Assembly (NCBI RefSeq): GCF_029813785.1
Contig: NZ_JARVKY010000002.1
Coordinates: 620,001 to 684,000, forward strand
Length of the DNA stretch: 64,000 bases
Source of the DNA: Streptomyces sp. DH41
GTDB lineage: Bacteria; Actinomycetota; Actinomycetes; Streptomycetales; Streptomycetaceae
Direction of reading: 5' to 3'
Part shown: positions 55,523 to 62,825 of the stretch, piece after piece
Layout: each line of letters starts with the position of its first letter
Position numbering within the stretch: position 1 is the first letter of the stretch
Position numbers and translations under genes: made by a program
Notes under the pieces: generated by a model
Told to the model about the DNA's origin: nothing
What the model saw: the letters and a program-made list of their open reading frames with translations, nothing else
Databases searched by the model: none

Positions 55523-56054
55523 GGTTGTCGGTTCCTCGCTCGGTTCCCGGTACGGGGGTGGAAGGGTCGGTCAGGCGCATCACCAGGGCGTCCACGTTGC
55601 CCGGCTGGTAGTAGCCGCGCCGGAAACCGATGGGCTCGAAGCCGAAGCGCTCGTACAGCCGCTGCGCGCGGGTGTTGTCCACCCGGCACTCCAGCAGCAC
55701 CTCGGCGCACTCGAAGTCGGTCGCCGCCCGCAGCAGTTCGGTCAGCAGCCGCGCACCGAGGCCGGTGCCCCAGTGGTCGCGGGCGACCGCGATGGTCTGC
55801 ACGTCGGCCTGCTCCCCGGAGGAGACCAGACCCGCGTAGCCGGCCAGTCGGCCGTCCACCTCGGCGACCAGGTACCGCCGGCTCGCCCCGGGGCCGCGCG
55901 CGTGGGCCAGCTCGGACCAGAACATCCCCCGCGACCAGGCGTCCTCGGGGAACAGTTCCCGTTCCATCCGGAGCACGGGGTCGATGTCCCACCAGCGCAT
56001 CTCGCGCAGTTCGGCGTCCACGGGCGAGGTCACGGGTTCGGTCGATCCGGTCAC
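55515..56054 (-). CDS. rimI: RimI, ribosomal-protein S18-alanine N-acetyltransferase
   Basis: GNAT acetyltransferase of 179 aa from GTG 56054, overlapping the tsaB stop as [34 protein letters not shown] and the acetyl-CoA loop [19 protein letters not shown] are the GNAT core. [29 protein letters not shown] is the RimI ending, in parts. In actinobacteria it sits between tsaB and tsaD, as here. The target (S18 or other N-termini) follows from family only. Confidence 0.92.
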   Translation of the reverse strand: MTGSTEPVTSPVDAELREMRWWDIDPVLRMERELFPEDAWSRGMFWSELAHARGPGASRRYLVAEVDGRLAGYAGLVSSGEQADVQTIAVARDHWGTGLGARLLTELLRAATDFECAEVLLECRVDNTRAQRLYERFGFEPIGFRRGYYQPGNVDALVMRLTDPSTPVPGTERGTDNHG

Positions 56055-56704
56055 TTCGGGGTGACCACCTTGTAGTTCTTGGGGACCTGGGCGTCGGGCC
56101 GGCGCAGGTACAGCGGCCGGGGCGCGGGCAGGTCCTCGCCCGCCGCGAGCTTCTCGGCGGCCAGGCACGCCAGGGCGGCGGCGGACACGTGCTCGGGCTC
56201 GTGCGCCTTCGGGAAGGTGTCCGGGTACAGCAGCGCGCCCGCGCCGACGGCCGGGAGCCCGGCCACCCGCTCGGCGATGTCGGCGGGGCGGTCCACCGCC
56301 GGGTCGGTGAGGCGGGTGCGGGAGTCGGCGTACCGCGCCCAGTAGACCTCCTTGCGGCGGGCGTCGGTCGCCACCACGAAGGAGTCCTCCAGGTCGGCGG
56401 CGTAGGCGAGGCCGTCCAGCGTGCACACGCCGTGCACGGGCACGCCGAGCGCGAGTCCGAAGGTGTCCGCGGTCATCAGGCCGACGCGCAGGCCCGTGTA
56501 CGGGCCGGGGCCGGTCCCGGCGACGATGCCGGTGACGGCGTCGAGCCGCAGGCCGGCCTCGGCGAGCACCCGGTCGACGGCGGGCAGCAGCAGTTCACCG
56601 TGCCGGCGTGCGTCCACCTGACTCGACGAGGCGATGACGTCCGTACCGTCGTGCAGCGCGACGGTCACGGCGGGCGTGGCGGTATCCAGAGCGAGCAAGA
56701 GCAC
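56051..56704 (-). CDS. tsaB: TsaB, t6A-modification scaffold
   Basis: TsaD paralogue of 217 aa from GTG 56704 that dimerises with TsaD in the t6A complex. LLLALDTATPAVTVALHDG opens the fold, VTGIVAGTGPGPYTGLRVGL is the family block, and HGVCTLDGLAYAA follows. It lacks the TsaD metal His pair, as expected. First gene of the tsaB-rimI-tsaD-95-aa operon. The 218 bases upstream (56705-56922), shared with a divergent gene, carry a short direct repeat but no gene. Confidence 0.94.
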   Translation of the reverse strand: MLLLALDTATPAVTVALHDGTDVIASSSQVDARRHGELLLPAVDRVLAEAGLRLDAVTGIVAGTGPGPYTGLRVGLMTADTFGLALGVPVHGVCTLDGLAYAADLEDSFVVATDARRKEVYWARYADSRTRLTDPAVDRPADIAERVAGLPAVGAGALLYPDTFPKAHEPEHVSAAALACLAAEKLAAGEDLPAPRPLYLRRPDAQVPKNYKVVTPK

Positions 56705-56922
56705 GCAAACAGCCTACGGCGCCGCGCGGGCCGTGTCGGACGCCCGGTCGCCGGGCCCGGCGCCACCGGCCGGTGTCGTCGTGGGCCGGCCCGCGTCGTC
56801 CCGCGCCACCGGCCCACGGCACCGGCCCACGGCACCCGTGTCGCCCACCGTGATCGCGCGCTCACCGACTGCTACCGTCGCCGGGGAACGCACGCACGAG
56901 TACGACGACGAGGTGGTCGCCA

Positions 56923-57477
56923 GTGGTAAGCAGCAGCGCCGGTATCGTCACCGGCCTCACCGCGGCGGCCCTCGTGACGATCGGCGTCCTCGGCCACCAG
57001 GCGTCGACCGCCGCCCAGACCGACCCGGGCCGGGCCCGGGTGAGCGCCACGCCCGCGCCCGGCGCCTCCAAGGCACCGCGCGACCGGCGGCACCCGGACG
57101 CCCTGCCCGCCGGGTCCGGAAGGGGTGAACGGGTGGTGTACTCGGTGGACGACGACCGGGTGTGGCTGGTCGACCCGGGCAACAAGGTCCGGCGCACCTT
57201 CGAGGTGACACCCGGCACGGTCGAACCGGCACCCGGCACCTACTCGGTCACGTCCCGTTCGAAGCGGGTCACCGGCTCCGACGGCGTCCCGGTCGAGCAT
57301 GTCGTGCGCTTCGCCGGTGTCGGGGGCGTGACCATCGGGTTCAGCGCGGCGGTGAACGGCTCCACGGCGAAACCCGACCCGGACCGGCGCACCGGCGGCA
57401 TCCGGGAGACACGCGCGGACGGCGACGCCATGTGGCGGTTCGCGACGATCGGGCAGCGGGTCGTCGTCGTCCCCTAG
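56923..57477 (+). CDS. Secreted L,D-transpeptidase-like protein without the catalytic Cys
   Basis: Exported protein of 184 aa from GTG 56923 (GAGG upstream). An N-terminal hydrophobic segment (GIVTGLTAAALVTIGVLG) is a signal or anchor. Residues 70-184 resemble the YkuD fold: RVVYSVDDDRVWLVDPGN, GTVEPAPGTYSV, and the end GGIRETRADGDAMWRFATIG with VVVVP. Active L,D-transpeptidases have SHGCxR where this has TGGIRETR, so nucleophile and His are missing. It may bind peptidoglycan without cross-linking it. Confidence 0.65.
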   Translation: MVSSSAGIVTGLTAAALVTIGVLGHQASTAAQTDPGRARVSATPAPGASKAPRDRRHPDALPAGSGRGERVVYSVDDDRVWLVDPGNKVRRTFEVTPGTVEPAPGTYSVTSRSKRVTGSDGVPVEHVVRFAGVGGVTIGFSAAVNGSTAKPDPDRRTGGIRETRADGDAMWRFATIGQRVVVVP

Positions 57478-57514
57478 GCACCGGGCCCGTACGCGCCGCG
57501 TCGCGCCGCACGGT

Positions 57515-57670
57515 TCAGGCGGCCTCGCGGTGCTCCCGGACGGGGTGGCACGTCTCCGGCTCGGGCGCGCGCGGCGGCGTCGAGATCGCCTTCGCGGCGG
57601 CGCAGGACGCGAGCAGTTCGTGCATCGACACCCCGGCGGGCGCGGGCGGCTGCGACTGGGGCTCTGACAT
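57515..57670 (-). CDS. 51-aa conserved-looking small protein
   Basis: Short gene from ATG 57670 with a perfect AGGAGG 6 nt upstream. The product begins SEPQSQPPAPAG, has the core SMHELLASCAAAKAISTPP and ends TCHPVREHREAA. Two Cys and two His are spaced across it. Base composition by codon position is coding-like. A 24-bp palindrome lies 27 bp upstream of the start codon. I do not recognise a family; metal binding or a regulatory peptide role is possible. Confidence 0.65.
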   Translation of the reverse strand: MSEPQSQPPAPAGVSMHELLASCAAAKAISTPPRAPEPETCHPVREHREAA

Positions 57671-57697
57671 GGACGCCTCCTGAAGGTCGGGGGCGGG

Positions 57698-57721
57698 CGT
57701 AGTTAGGCATGCCTAACTACG
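57698..57721. promoter_or_regulatory. 24-bp perfect palindrome, candidate DtxR/DmdR iron box
   Basis: Perfect palindrome with core GTTAGGCATGCCTAAC and outer arms CGTA/TACG, set about 28 bp before the 51-aa gene. It agrees at 12 of 19 positions with the Streptomyces iron box TTAGGTTAGGCTCACCTAA, including GTTAGGC and CCTAA. Repression by an iron-dependent DtxR-family regulator is a reasonable guess, not established. Confidence 0.55.
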
Positions 57722-57809
57722 TGCTGGATACCATGTGACCACGCCCAAGACCCCGAAGGCAATATTTTGCCGACGCCTTGTCGGAACATCTTGCGGAAGA
57801 GAAGCCGGC

Positions 57810-58439
57810 TCAGACCGCGAGCACGCTCAGGTCGGCGGCGGCCCAGCGCTCGCCGATGCCCGTCAGCGTCACGTGCCGCACCTCGTCCGTGGTGTCGCCG
57901 ACGGCCCGGTCGATCCGGAGCCGCAACCGGTCGTCGGTCAGCTCCTCGACCTTGCCCTCGCCCCACTCCACGACGATCACCGAGTCGGGCAGGGAGACGT
58001 CGAGGTCGAGGTCCTCCATCTCGTCCAGACCGCCGGACAGCCGGTAGGCGTCGACGTGGACGAGCGGCGGACCGTCGCCGAGGGAGGGGTGCACGCGGGC
58101 GATCACGAAGGTCGGGGAGGTGACGGCGCCGCGCACGCCCATGCCCTCGCCGAGCCCCCGGGTCAGCGTCGTCTTGCCCGCGCCCAGCTCCCCGCTGAGC
58201 ATCAGCAGGTCCCCGGCGCGCAGCACCGTGGCGAGCCTGCGGCCCAGTTCGCGCATCTGCTCCGGGGAGGTGACGGTGATCTCGACGCCGGGGGCGGACT
58301 CGAAGGACCTCGAGGACTCGGAGAAGTCGGACGAGCCGGAGAAGTCGGAGAAGTCGGAGGACTCGGAGGACTCGAAAGGCTTCGGGGACTCGAAGGACTC
58401 AGCCGGGTCCCGCGGTGCTGCTGGTGCTTCCATAGCCAT
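57810..58439 (-). CDS. tsaE: TsaE, t6A ATPase, with low-complexity leader
   Basis: P-loop ATPase of 209 aa from ATG 58439 (or 58433) that drives turnover of the TsaB-TsaD complex. Walker A GELGAGKTTLTRGLG (about residues 71-85), TSPTFVIARVH, HVDAYRLSG and the EWGEGKVEEL block are typical. The first 45 residues are an unusual Ser/Phe/Glu repeat (SSDFSDFSGSSDFSESS in part). It overlaps the end of the alpha/beta-hydrolase gene by 41 nt, as is usual for the alr-hydrolase-tsaE cluster. Confidence 0.93.
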   Translation of the reverse strand: MAMEAPAAPRDPAESFESPKPFESSESSDFSDFSGSSDFSESSRSFESAPGVEITVTSPEQMRELGRRLATVLRAGDLLMLSGELGAGKTTLTRGLGEGMGVRGAVTSPTFVIARVHPSLGDGPPLVHVDAYRLSGGLDEMEDLDLDVSLPDSVIVVEWGEGKVEELTDDRLRLRIDRAVGDTTDEVRHVTLTGIGERWAAADLSVLAV

Positions 58440-59658
58440 CAACCGTAGCCGCTGCGGGCACAGCTCCCGCGCGGGCGAGCAGGTCGGCCAGGCGGTCGGT
58501 GACCAGCTCCGGATGCTCCAGCATCACCAGGTGCCCCGCGTCGGGCACGAGCACCAGCTCCGCGTCCGGCAGCAGGTCGGCGATCGCCTCGCTGTGCTCA
58601 CTCGGCGTCACCAGGTCCCGCACCCCGGCCAGTACGAGGACCGGCAGGTCGGCGAAGTGGGCGAGGGCCTCGGTCTTGTCGTGGTCGTTGAAGGCCGGAT
58701 AGTACTCGGCGACCACGTCGATCGGCGTCGACTCGATCATCCGCTCGGCGAACCGGGCCACGGCCGGGTCGACGTCCCGCGACGCGAACGAGTACCGCTT
58801 GATGATCCCGGCGAACAGGTCCGCCGTCGCCCGCCGCCCCTTCTCCACGAGCTCGGCCCGCTGCCCCAGCGCCTTCAGGACGCCCGGGAGCACCCGCCGG
58901 ACCGCGTTGACGCCGGCCACGGGCAACCCGAAGTTGACCTCGCCGAGCCGCCCGGAGGACGTGCCGACGAGGGCGACACCGACGACCCGGTCGGCCACCA
59001 GTTCCGGGAACGCGTCGGCCAGGGCCATCACGGTCATGCCGCCCATGGAGTGTCCGACCAGCACGATCGGTCCCTCGGGCACGGCCGCGTCGATGACGGC
59101 CTTCAGGTCCCGGCCCAGGTCCTCGATGCTGATCGGCCGGTCGTCCCGTACCTGGGACACGCCCCGCCCGGACCGGCCGTGGCTGCGCTGGTCCCAGTGC
59201 ACGGTGCGGACGACGCCCCTGAGGGCGGCCCGCTGGAAGTGCCAGGAGTCCTGGTTCAGGCAGTAGCCGTGGCTGAAGACGACGGTCACGGGGGCGGGTG
59301 CCTTACGGCCGAACAGCCGCCGGCGGCGCCGGGTGAGCGCGGACTCCGTCTCCGGGTCGACGTCGTCGACCTCGTAGTACAGCTCGGTGCCGTCGTCGGC
59401 GTACGCCCTGCCCGGAGTGCCGCGCAGTCCGCCGTACGGGCCCGTCGAGTCGAGGGCGAGCCGGGCCTTCTGGCGCATCCCGCGGCCGACGGTGAGCCGT
59501 TCTATCGCCACGCCGGCCGCGGCGCCCGCCGCGACCACCCCTATCGCGACACCGGCGATGCCGGTCGCCCGGCGCCAGCCGCCGGCGGCGACCTCGGTGG
59601 CGGCCTCCGTGGCGGAGGCGACGGCCGCCGCGACGGCCTCCGTGTTGCTCTCGCTCAC
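58399..59658 (-). CDS. Alpha/beta-hydrolase with N-terminal membrane segment
   Basis: 419-aa hydrolase from GTG 59658 (GAGGAG 6 nt before). A hydrophobic segment at about residues 28-50 (ATGIAGVAIGVVAAGAAAGVA) anchors or exports it. The oxyanion region FSHGYCLNQDSW, the nucleophile elbow VLVGHSMGGMTVMAL, and catalytic His in PDAGHLVMLEHPE are seen; Asp is probably in AGVRDLVTP. It lies between alr and tsaE, a fixed actinobacterial order. Substrate unknown. Confidence 0.88.
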   Translation of the reverse strand: MSESNTEAVAAAVASATEAATEVAAGGWRRATGIAGVAIGVVAAGAAAGVAIERLTVGRGMRQKARLALDSTGPYGGLRGTPGRAYADDGTELYYEVDDVDPETESALTRRRRRLFGRKAPAPVTVVFSHGYCLNQDSWHFQRAALRGVVRTVHWDQRSHGRSGRGVSQVRDDRPISIEDLGRDLKAVIDAAVPEGPIVLVGHSMGGMTVMALADAFPELVADRVVGVALVGTSSGRLGEVNFGLPVAGVNAVRRVLPGVLKALGQRAELVEKGRRATADLFAGIIKRYSFASRDVDPAVARFAERMIESTPIDVVAEYYPAFNDHDKTEALAHFADLPVLVLAGVRDLVTPSEHSEAIADLLPDAELVLVPDAGHLVMLEHPELVTDRLADLLARAGAVPAAATVDGYGSTSSTAGPG

Positions 59659-59751
59659 GTACCGCTCCTCTTCGCCGGGCCGTGGTGGTTCCCCGCTGGT
59701 TACTGATTCACCTGGACACACGTCCCACGCGTCACTCCGTGGACGGACGCG

Positions 59752-60918
59752 TCACTCGTTGACGTAGACGCGCGGGACGCGGGTTCCGATCCGGGTGACG
59801 ATCTCGTACGCGATGGTGCCCGCCGCCTGCGCCCAGTCCTCGGCGGTGGGCTCGCCGCGGTCACCGGGGCCGAACAGCACCGCCTCGGTGCCGGGCTCCG
59901 GCCGGTCCCCGCCCAGGTCCACGACGAACTGGTCCATCGCGATCCGCCCCGCGACCGTGCGCCACTTGCCGTCGACGAGGACGGGGCCGGTGGAGGAGGC
60001 GTGGCGCGGGACGCCGTCCGCGTAGCCGAGGGGGACGAGGCCGAGGGTGGTCTCGCCGGGGGTCGTGTAGTGGTGACCGTAGCTGACGCCGTGACCGCCG
60101 GGGACCTGCTTGACCAGGGCCAGCGAGGCGGCCAGCGTCATCGCGGGGCGCAGTCCGAAGTCGGCGGGGGTGCCGATCTCGGGGCTGGGCGAGACGCCGT
60201 ACATCGCGATGCCCGGCCGTACGAGGTCGAAGTGGCTCTCGGGGAGGGTGAGCGTGGCCGGCGAGTTGGCGATGTGCCGCACGTCGGGGCGTACGCCCTG
60301 CCGCTCGGCGTAGGCCGTCATCTCACGGAAGACGGTGAGCTGGGCGGCGATGGACGGGTGCCCGGGCTCGTCGGCGCAGGCGAAGTGCGACCAGAGTCCG
60401 GTGACGCGGAGCAGCCCCTCGCTCTCGGCACGCAGGGCCTGACGGACCAGTTCCGCCCAGTCCTCGCCGGGCTGGCAGCCGCTCCGGCCGAGCCCGGTGT
60501 CGGCCTTGAGCTGCACGCGCGCGGGGTGCCCCGCCCGCCGTGCCGCCTCGGTGACCTCGTCCAGGGCCCACATCCCGCTGACGGACACGTCGAGACCGGC
60601 TTCGACGGCCTCCCGCCAGGGGCCGCCCGGTGTCCACAGCCAGCACATGATCCGCACGTCGTCCGGCAGGCCCGCGTCCGCGCGCAGCGCGAGGGCCTCC
60701 TGCGGCGTGGCGGTGCCCAGCCAGGTCGCGCCCGCCGCGACGGCCGCGCGGGCGCACGGGATCGCGCCGTGGCCGTAGGCGTCGGCCTTGACGACGGCCA
60801 TGAGAGCCGCCCCGGGGGCCCGTTCGCGCAGTGCGCGGACGTTGGCCCGCAGGGCGGCCAGATCGATCTCGGCACGGGCCCGCAGCACCGCGTCCCGCCG
60901 AGCAGCTGTCTCACTCAT
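59752..60918 (-). CDS. alr: Alanine racemase
   Basis: PLP enzyme of 388 aa supplying D-alanine for peptidoglycan. The PLP lysine is Lys44 in [11 protein letters not shown]. The catalytic Tyr of the second domain is in the [16 protein letters not shown] region. [14 protein letters not shown] and [13 protein letters not shown] are standard. The C-terminus [13 protein letters not shown] is the usual end. First gene of the alr-hydrolase-tsaE run and divergent from acpS (66-bp gap). Confidence 0.96.
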   Translation of the reverse strand: MSETAARRDAVLRARAEIDLAALRANVRALRERAPGAALMAVVKADAYGHGAIPCARAAVAAGATWLGTATPQEALALRADAGLPDDVRIMCWLWTPGGPWREAVEAGLDVSVSGMWALDEVTEAARRAGHPARVQLKADTGLGRSGCQPGEDWAELVRQALRAESEGLLRVTGLWSHFACADEPGHPSIAAQLTVFREMTAYAERQGVRPDVRHIANSPATLTLPESHFDLVRPGIAMYGVSPSPEIGTPADFGLRPAMTLAASLALVKQVPGGHGVSYGHHYTTPGETTLGLVPLGYADGVPRHASSTGPVLVDGKWRTVAGRIAMDQFVVDLGGDRPEPGTEAVLFGPGDRGEPTAEDWAQAAGTIAYEIVTRIGTRVPRVYVNE

Positions 60919-60984
60919 CGTGTCCCCAGTCTCTCAGAGCGCCCGGGGCCCGCTTTCCCGCGGACAGGCCCTAGGGTGCCCGGC

Positions 60985-61356
60985 ATGAGCATCATCGGGG
61001 TCGGGATCGACGTGGCCGAGGTCGAGCGGTTCGGGGCGTCACTGGAGCGCACGCCGGCCATGGCCCAGCGGCTTTTCCTGGAGAGCGAGTTGCTGCTGCC
61101 CAGCGGGGAGCGCCGGGGCGTCGCCTCGCTCGCCGCCCGTTTCGCGGCGAAGGAGGCCCTGGCCAAGGCGCTCGGCGCACCGGCGGGGCTGCACTGGACG
61201 GACGCCGAGGTGTACGTCGAGGACAGCGGACGGCCGCGGCTGCGGGTGACGGGGACAGTGGCGGCGCGGGCGGCGGAGCTGGGGGTGGCGTCGTGGCACG
61301 TGTCGCTGAGCCATGACGCGGGGGTGGCGTCGGCGGTGGTGATCGCGGAAGGCTGA
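60985..61356 (+). CDS. acpS: Holo-[acyl-carrier-protein] synthase
   Basis: 123-aa phosphopantetheinyl transferase that activates the fatty-acid [17 protein letters not shown] holds the first metal Asp, and [16 protein letters not shown] holds the Glu and Lys of the active site. [19 protein letters not shown] closes the fold. It lies 5 nt before the next gene on the same strand. Confidence 0.95.
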   Translation: MSIIGVGIDVAEVERFGASLERTPAMAQRLFLESELLLPSGERRGVASLAARFAAKEALAKALGAPAGLHWTDAEVYVEDSGRPRLRVTGTVAARAAELGVASWHVSLSHDAGVASAVVIAEG

Positions 61357-61361
61357 CGCCC

Positions 61362-62156
61362 ATGAACGTCAGTGGTGCGGGTGTCGAGGACGAGGACGTG
61401 GGCGCGGAGCCGGGGGCCGGGACGGGGACGGGGGCCGGGATGGGGACGGGGGCCGGGACGGAGCCGGGGGCCGGGACGGGGATCAGGATGGTCTCCGTGC
61501 CGTCGGGACGGGTGACCCTGTCGGACCGGCGGACGCGGCGCAGCTGGCCGGTGGAGGTGGCGTCCTGTCGGCTGGCGGCGTTCCCGGTCACGCGGGCCGA
61601 GTACGCCCGGGTCACCGGTGAGCCGGCCCCGGCCGCGCGGGAGGGGCTGCTGCCCGTCGCGGAGGTCTCGTGGACGGACGCGGTCGGTTTCTGCAACGCG
61701 CTGTCGCGGCACGAAGGGCTGCACCCGGCCTACCGTGTCGACGCCGACGGTGGCGTCGCCTGGGACACCTCCGCCGACGGGTACCGGCTGCCGACCGAGG
61801 CCGAATGGGAACACGCCTGCCGCGCCGGGACGGACGGCCCGCGCTACGGCCCCCTGGACGACATCGCCCGGTACCGGGGAAACTCGCGGGAGCGCGTCCA
61901 CGAGGTGGGCGGCATGCTGCCGAACGCGTGGGGCCTGTACGACACGCTCGGCAACGTCTGGGAGTGGTGCTGGGACCTCTACGACGCCGAGGTGTACGGC
62001 GCCTACCGGGTGCTGCGCGGCGGCGGCTGGTTCGACGAGCACTGGAGCTGCCGGGCCTCGGTGCGGCGCCGCAGCCACCCCACGTTCCGGGTCGACGACG
62101 TGGGGTTCCGCGTCGCCCGCTCCGTCGGCGGAGGCGGTCAGGACCCCGTCGGCTGA
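61362..62156 (+). CDS. Sulfatase-modifying-factor (FGE)-like protein
   Basis: 264-aa protein of the SUMF1/FGE superfamily. The first 45 residues are a GAGTGTGAGMG-type repeat. The fold is evident from PVTRAEYARVTGE, VSWTDAVGFCNALSRHEGL, YRLPTEAEWEHACRAGT, GLYDTLGNVWEWCWDLY, RVLRGGGWFDE and VDDVGFRVAR. True FGE uses two Cys near the end; here only SCRASV is found and the second position is not Cys. Formylglycine formation is therefore doubtful and another oxidase or binding role is likelier. It follows acpS by 5 nt and its 3' end overlaps the convergent XRE gene by 19 bp. Confidence 0.82.
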   Translation: MNVSGAGVEDEDVGAEPGAGTGTGAGMGTGAGTEPGAGTGIRMVSVPSGRVTLSDRRTRRSWPVEVASCRLAAFPVTRAEYARVTGEPAPAAREGLLPVAEVSWTDAVGFCNALSRHEGLHPAYRVDADGGVAWDTSADGYRLPTEAEWEHACRAGTDGPRYGPLDDIARYRGNSRERVHEVGGMLPNAWGLYDTLGNVWEWCWDLYDAEVYGAYRVLRGGGWFDEHWSCRASVRRRSHPTFRVDDVGFRVARSVGGGGQDPVG

Positions 62157-62752
62157 ACCCGGATGTGCATACGCTCGCCCTGTGCCCCGTACAGGGCGAG
62201 CCACTCGACGGGCCGGTCCCCCGCGTTGGCGACGCCGTGCGGGACGCGGGTGTCGAACTCCGCCGTCTCGCCGGCCGCGAGGACCAGGTCGTGGTCGCCC
62301 AGGGCGAGGAGCAGGCGGCCGGAGAGGACGTAGATCCACTCGTGGCCCTCGTGGGAGCCCTGTTCCGGTCGCGGGGTCCATTCGGTCCGCGCGAGGGCCG
62401 GGGCGGGGAGGATCTGCTTGTAGGCGTGCAGCCCGTCGTTCGGGTTGCGGGTGAGGGGGATCCAGGTCTGGCCGTGCCGGGTGAAGGGGCGCGGGTGGAC
62501 GCGGGGGTCGCCGGTCCGGGAGCCGACCAGTTCGTCCAGGGGCAGACGGTGCGCCCTGGCCAGCGGCAGCAGGTGCCGCAGCCCCGGCTCGCGCAGGCCG
62601 GACTCCAGCCGGGACAGCGTGGACACGGAGATGCCGGTGGCGGAGCCGAGCTGGGCCAGGGTGAGCCCGCGGGCCTGTCGGATGGCGCGCAGGCGTGCTC
62701 CCAGCGAGGTCATCACCTGTGCCGTCTCGTCGTCGTCGCCCATGGGAGCCAT
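62138..62752 (-). CDS. XRE-cupin transcriptional regulator
   Basis: 204-aa regulator with an N-terminal helix-turn-helix (LRAIRQARGLTLAQLGSATG and ISVSTLSRLESGLREPGLR, about residues 20-60) and a C-terminal cupin sensor (HEGHEWIYVLSGRLLLALGD; AGETAEFDTRVPHGVANAGD). The metal-type His and Glu residues of the cupin are kept. Such proteins bind a small ligand in the cupin and act on nearby genes, here possibly the divergent nnr gene 73 bp away. Start could also be at the Met 3 codons in. Confidence 0.9.
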   Translation of the reverse strand: MAPMGDDDETAQVMTSLGARLRAIRQARGLTLAQLGSATGISVSTLSRLESGLREPGLRHLLPLARAHRLPLDELVGSRTGDPRVHPRPFTRHGQTWIPLTRNPNDGLHAYKQILPAPALARTEWTPRPEQGSHEGHEWIYVLSGRLLLALGDHDLVLAAGETAEFDTRVPHGVANAGDRPVEWLALYGAQGERMHIRVQPTGS

Positions 62753-62825
62753 GAGATCAACTGTCCCGCACGCCGCTCGGGGGCGGGTCCGTGACGTTCA
62801 CGGCGTACGGGGAAGACTCGACGGC

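Noticed and set aside
57474-57710. 78-codon Arg/Ala-rich frame overlapping the 51-aa gene
   Set aside because: No ribosome site and random basic composition; the other frame has AGGAGG and a sensible product.
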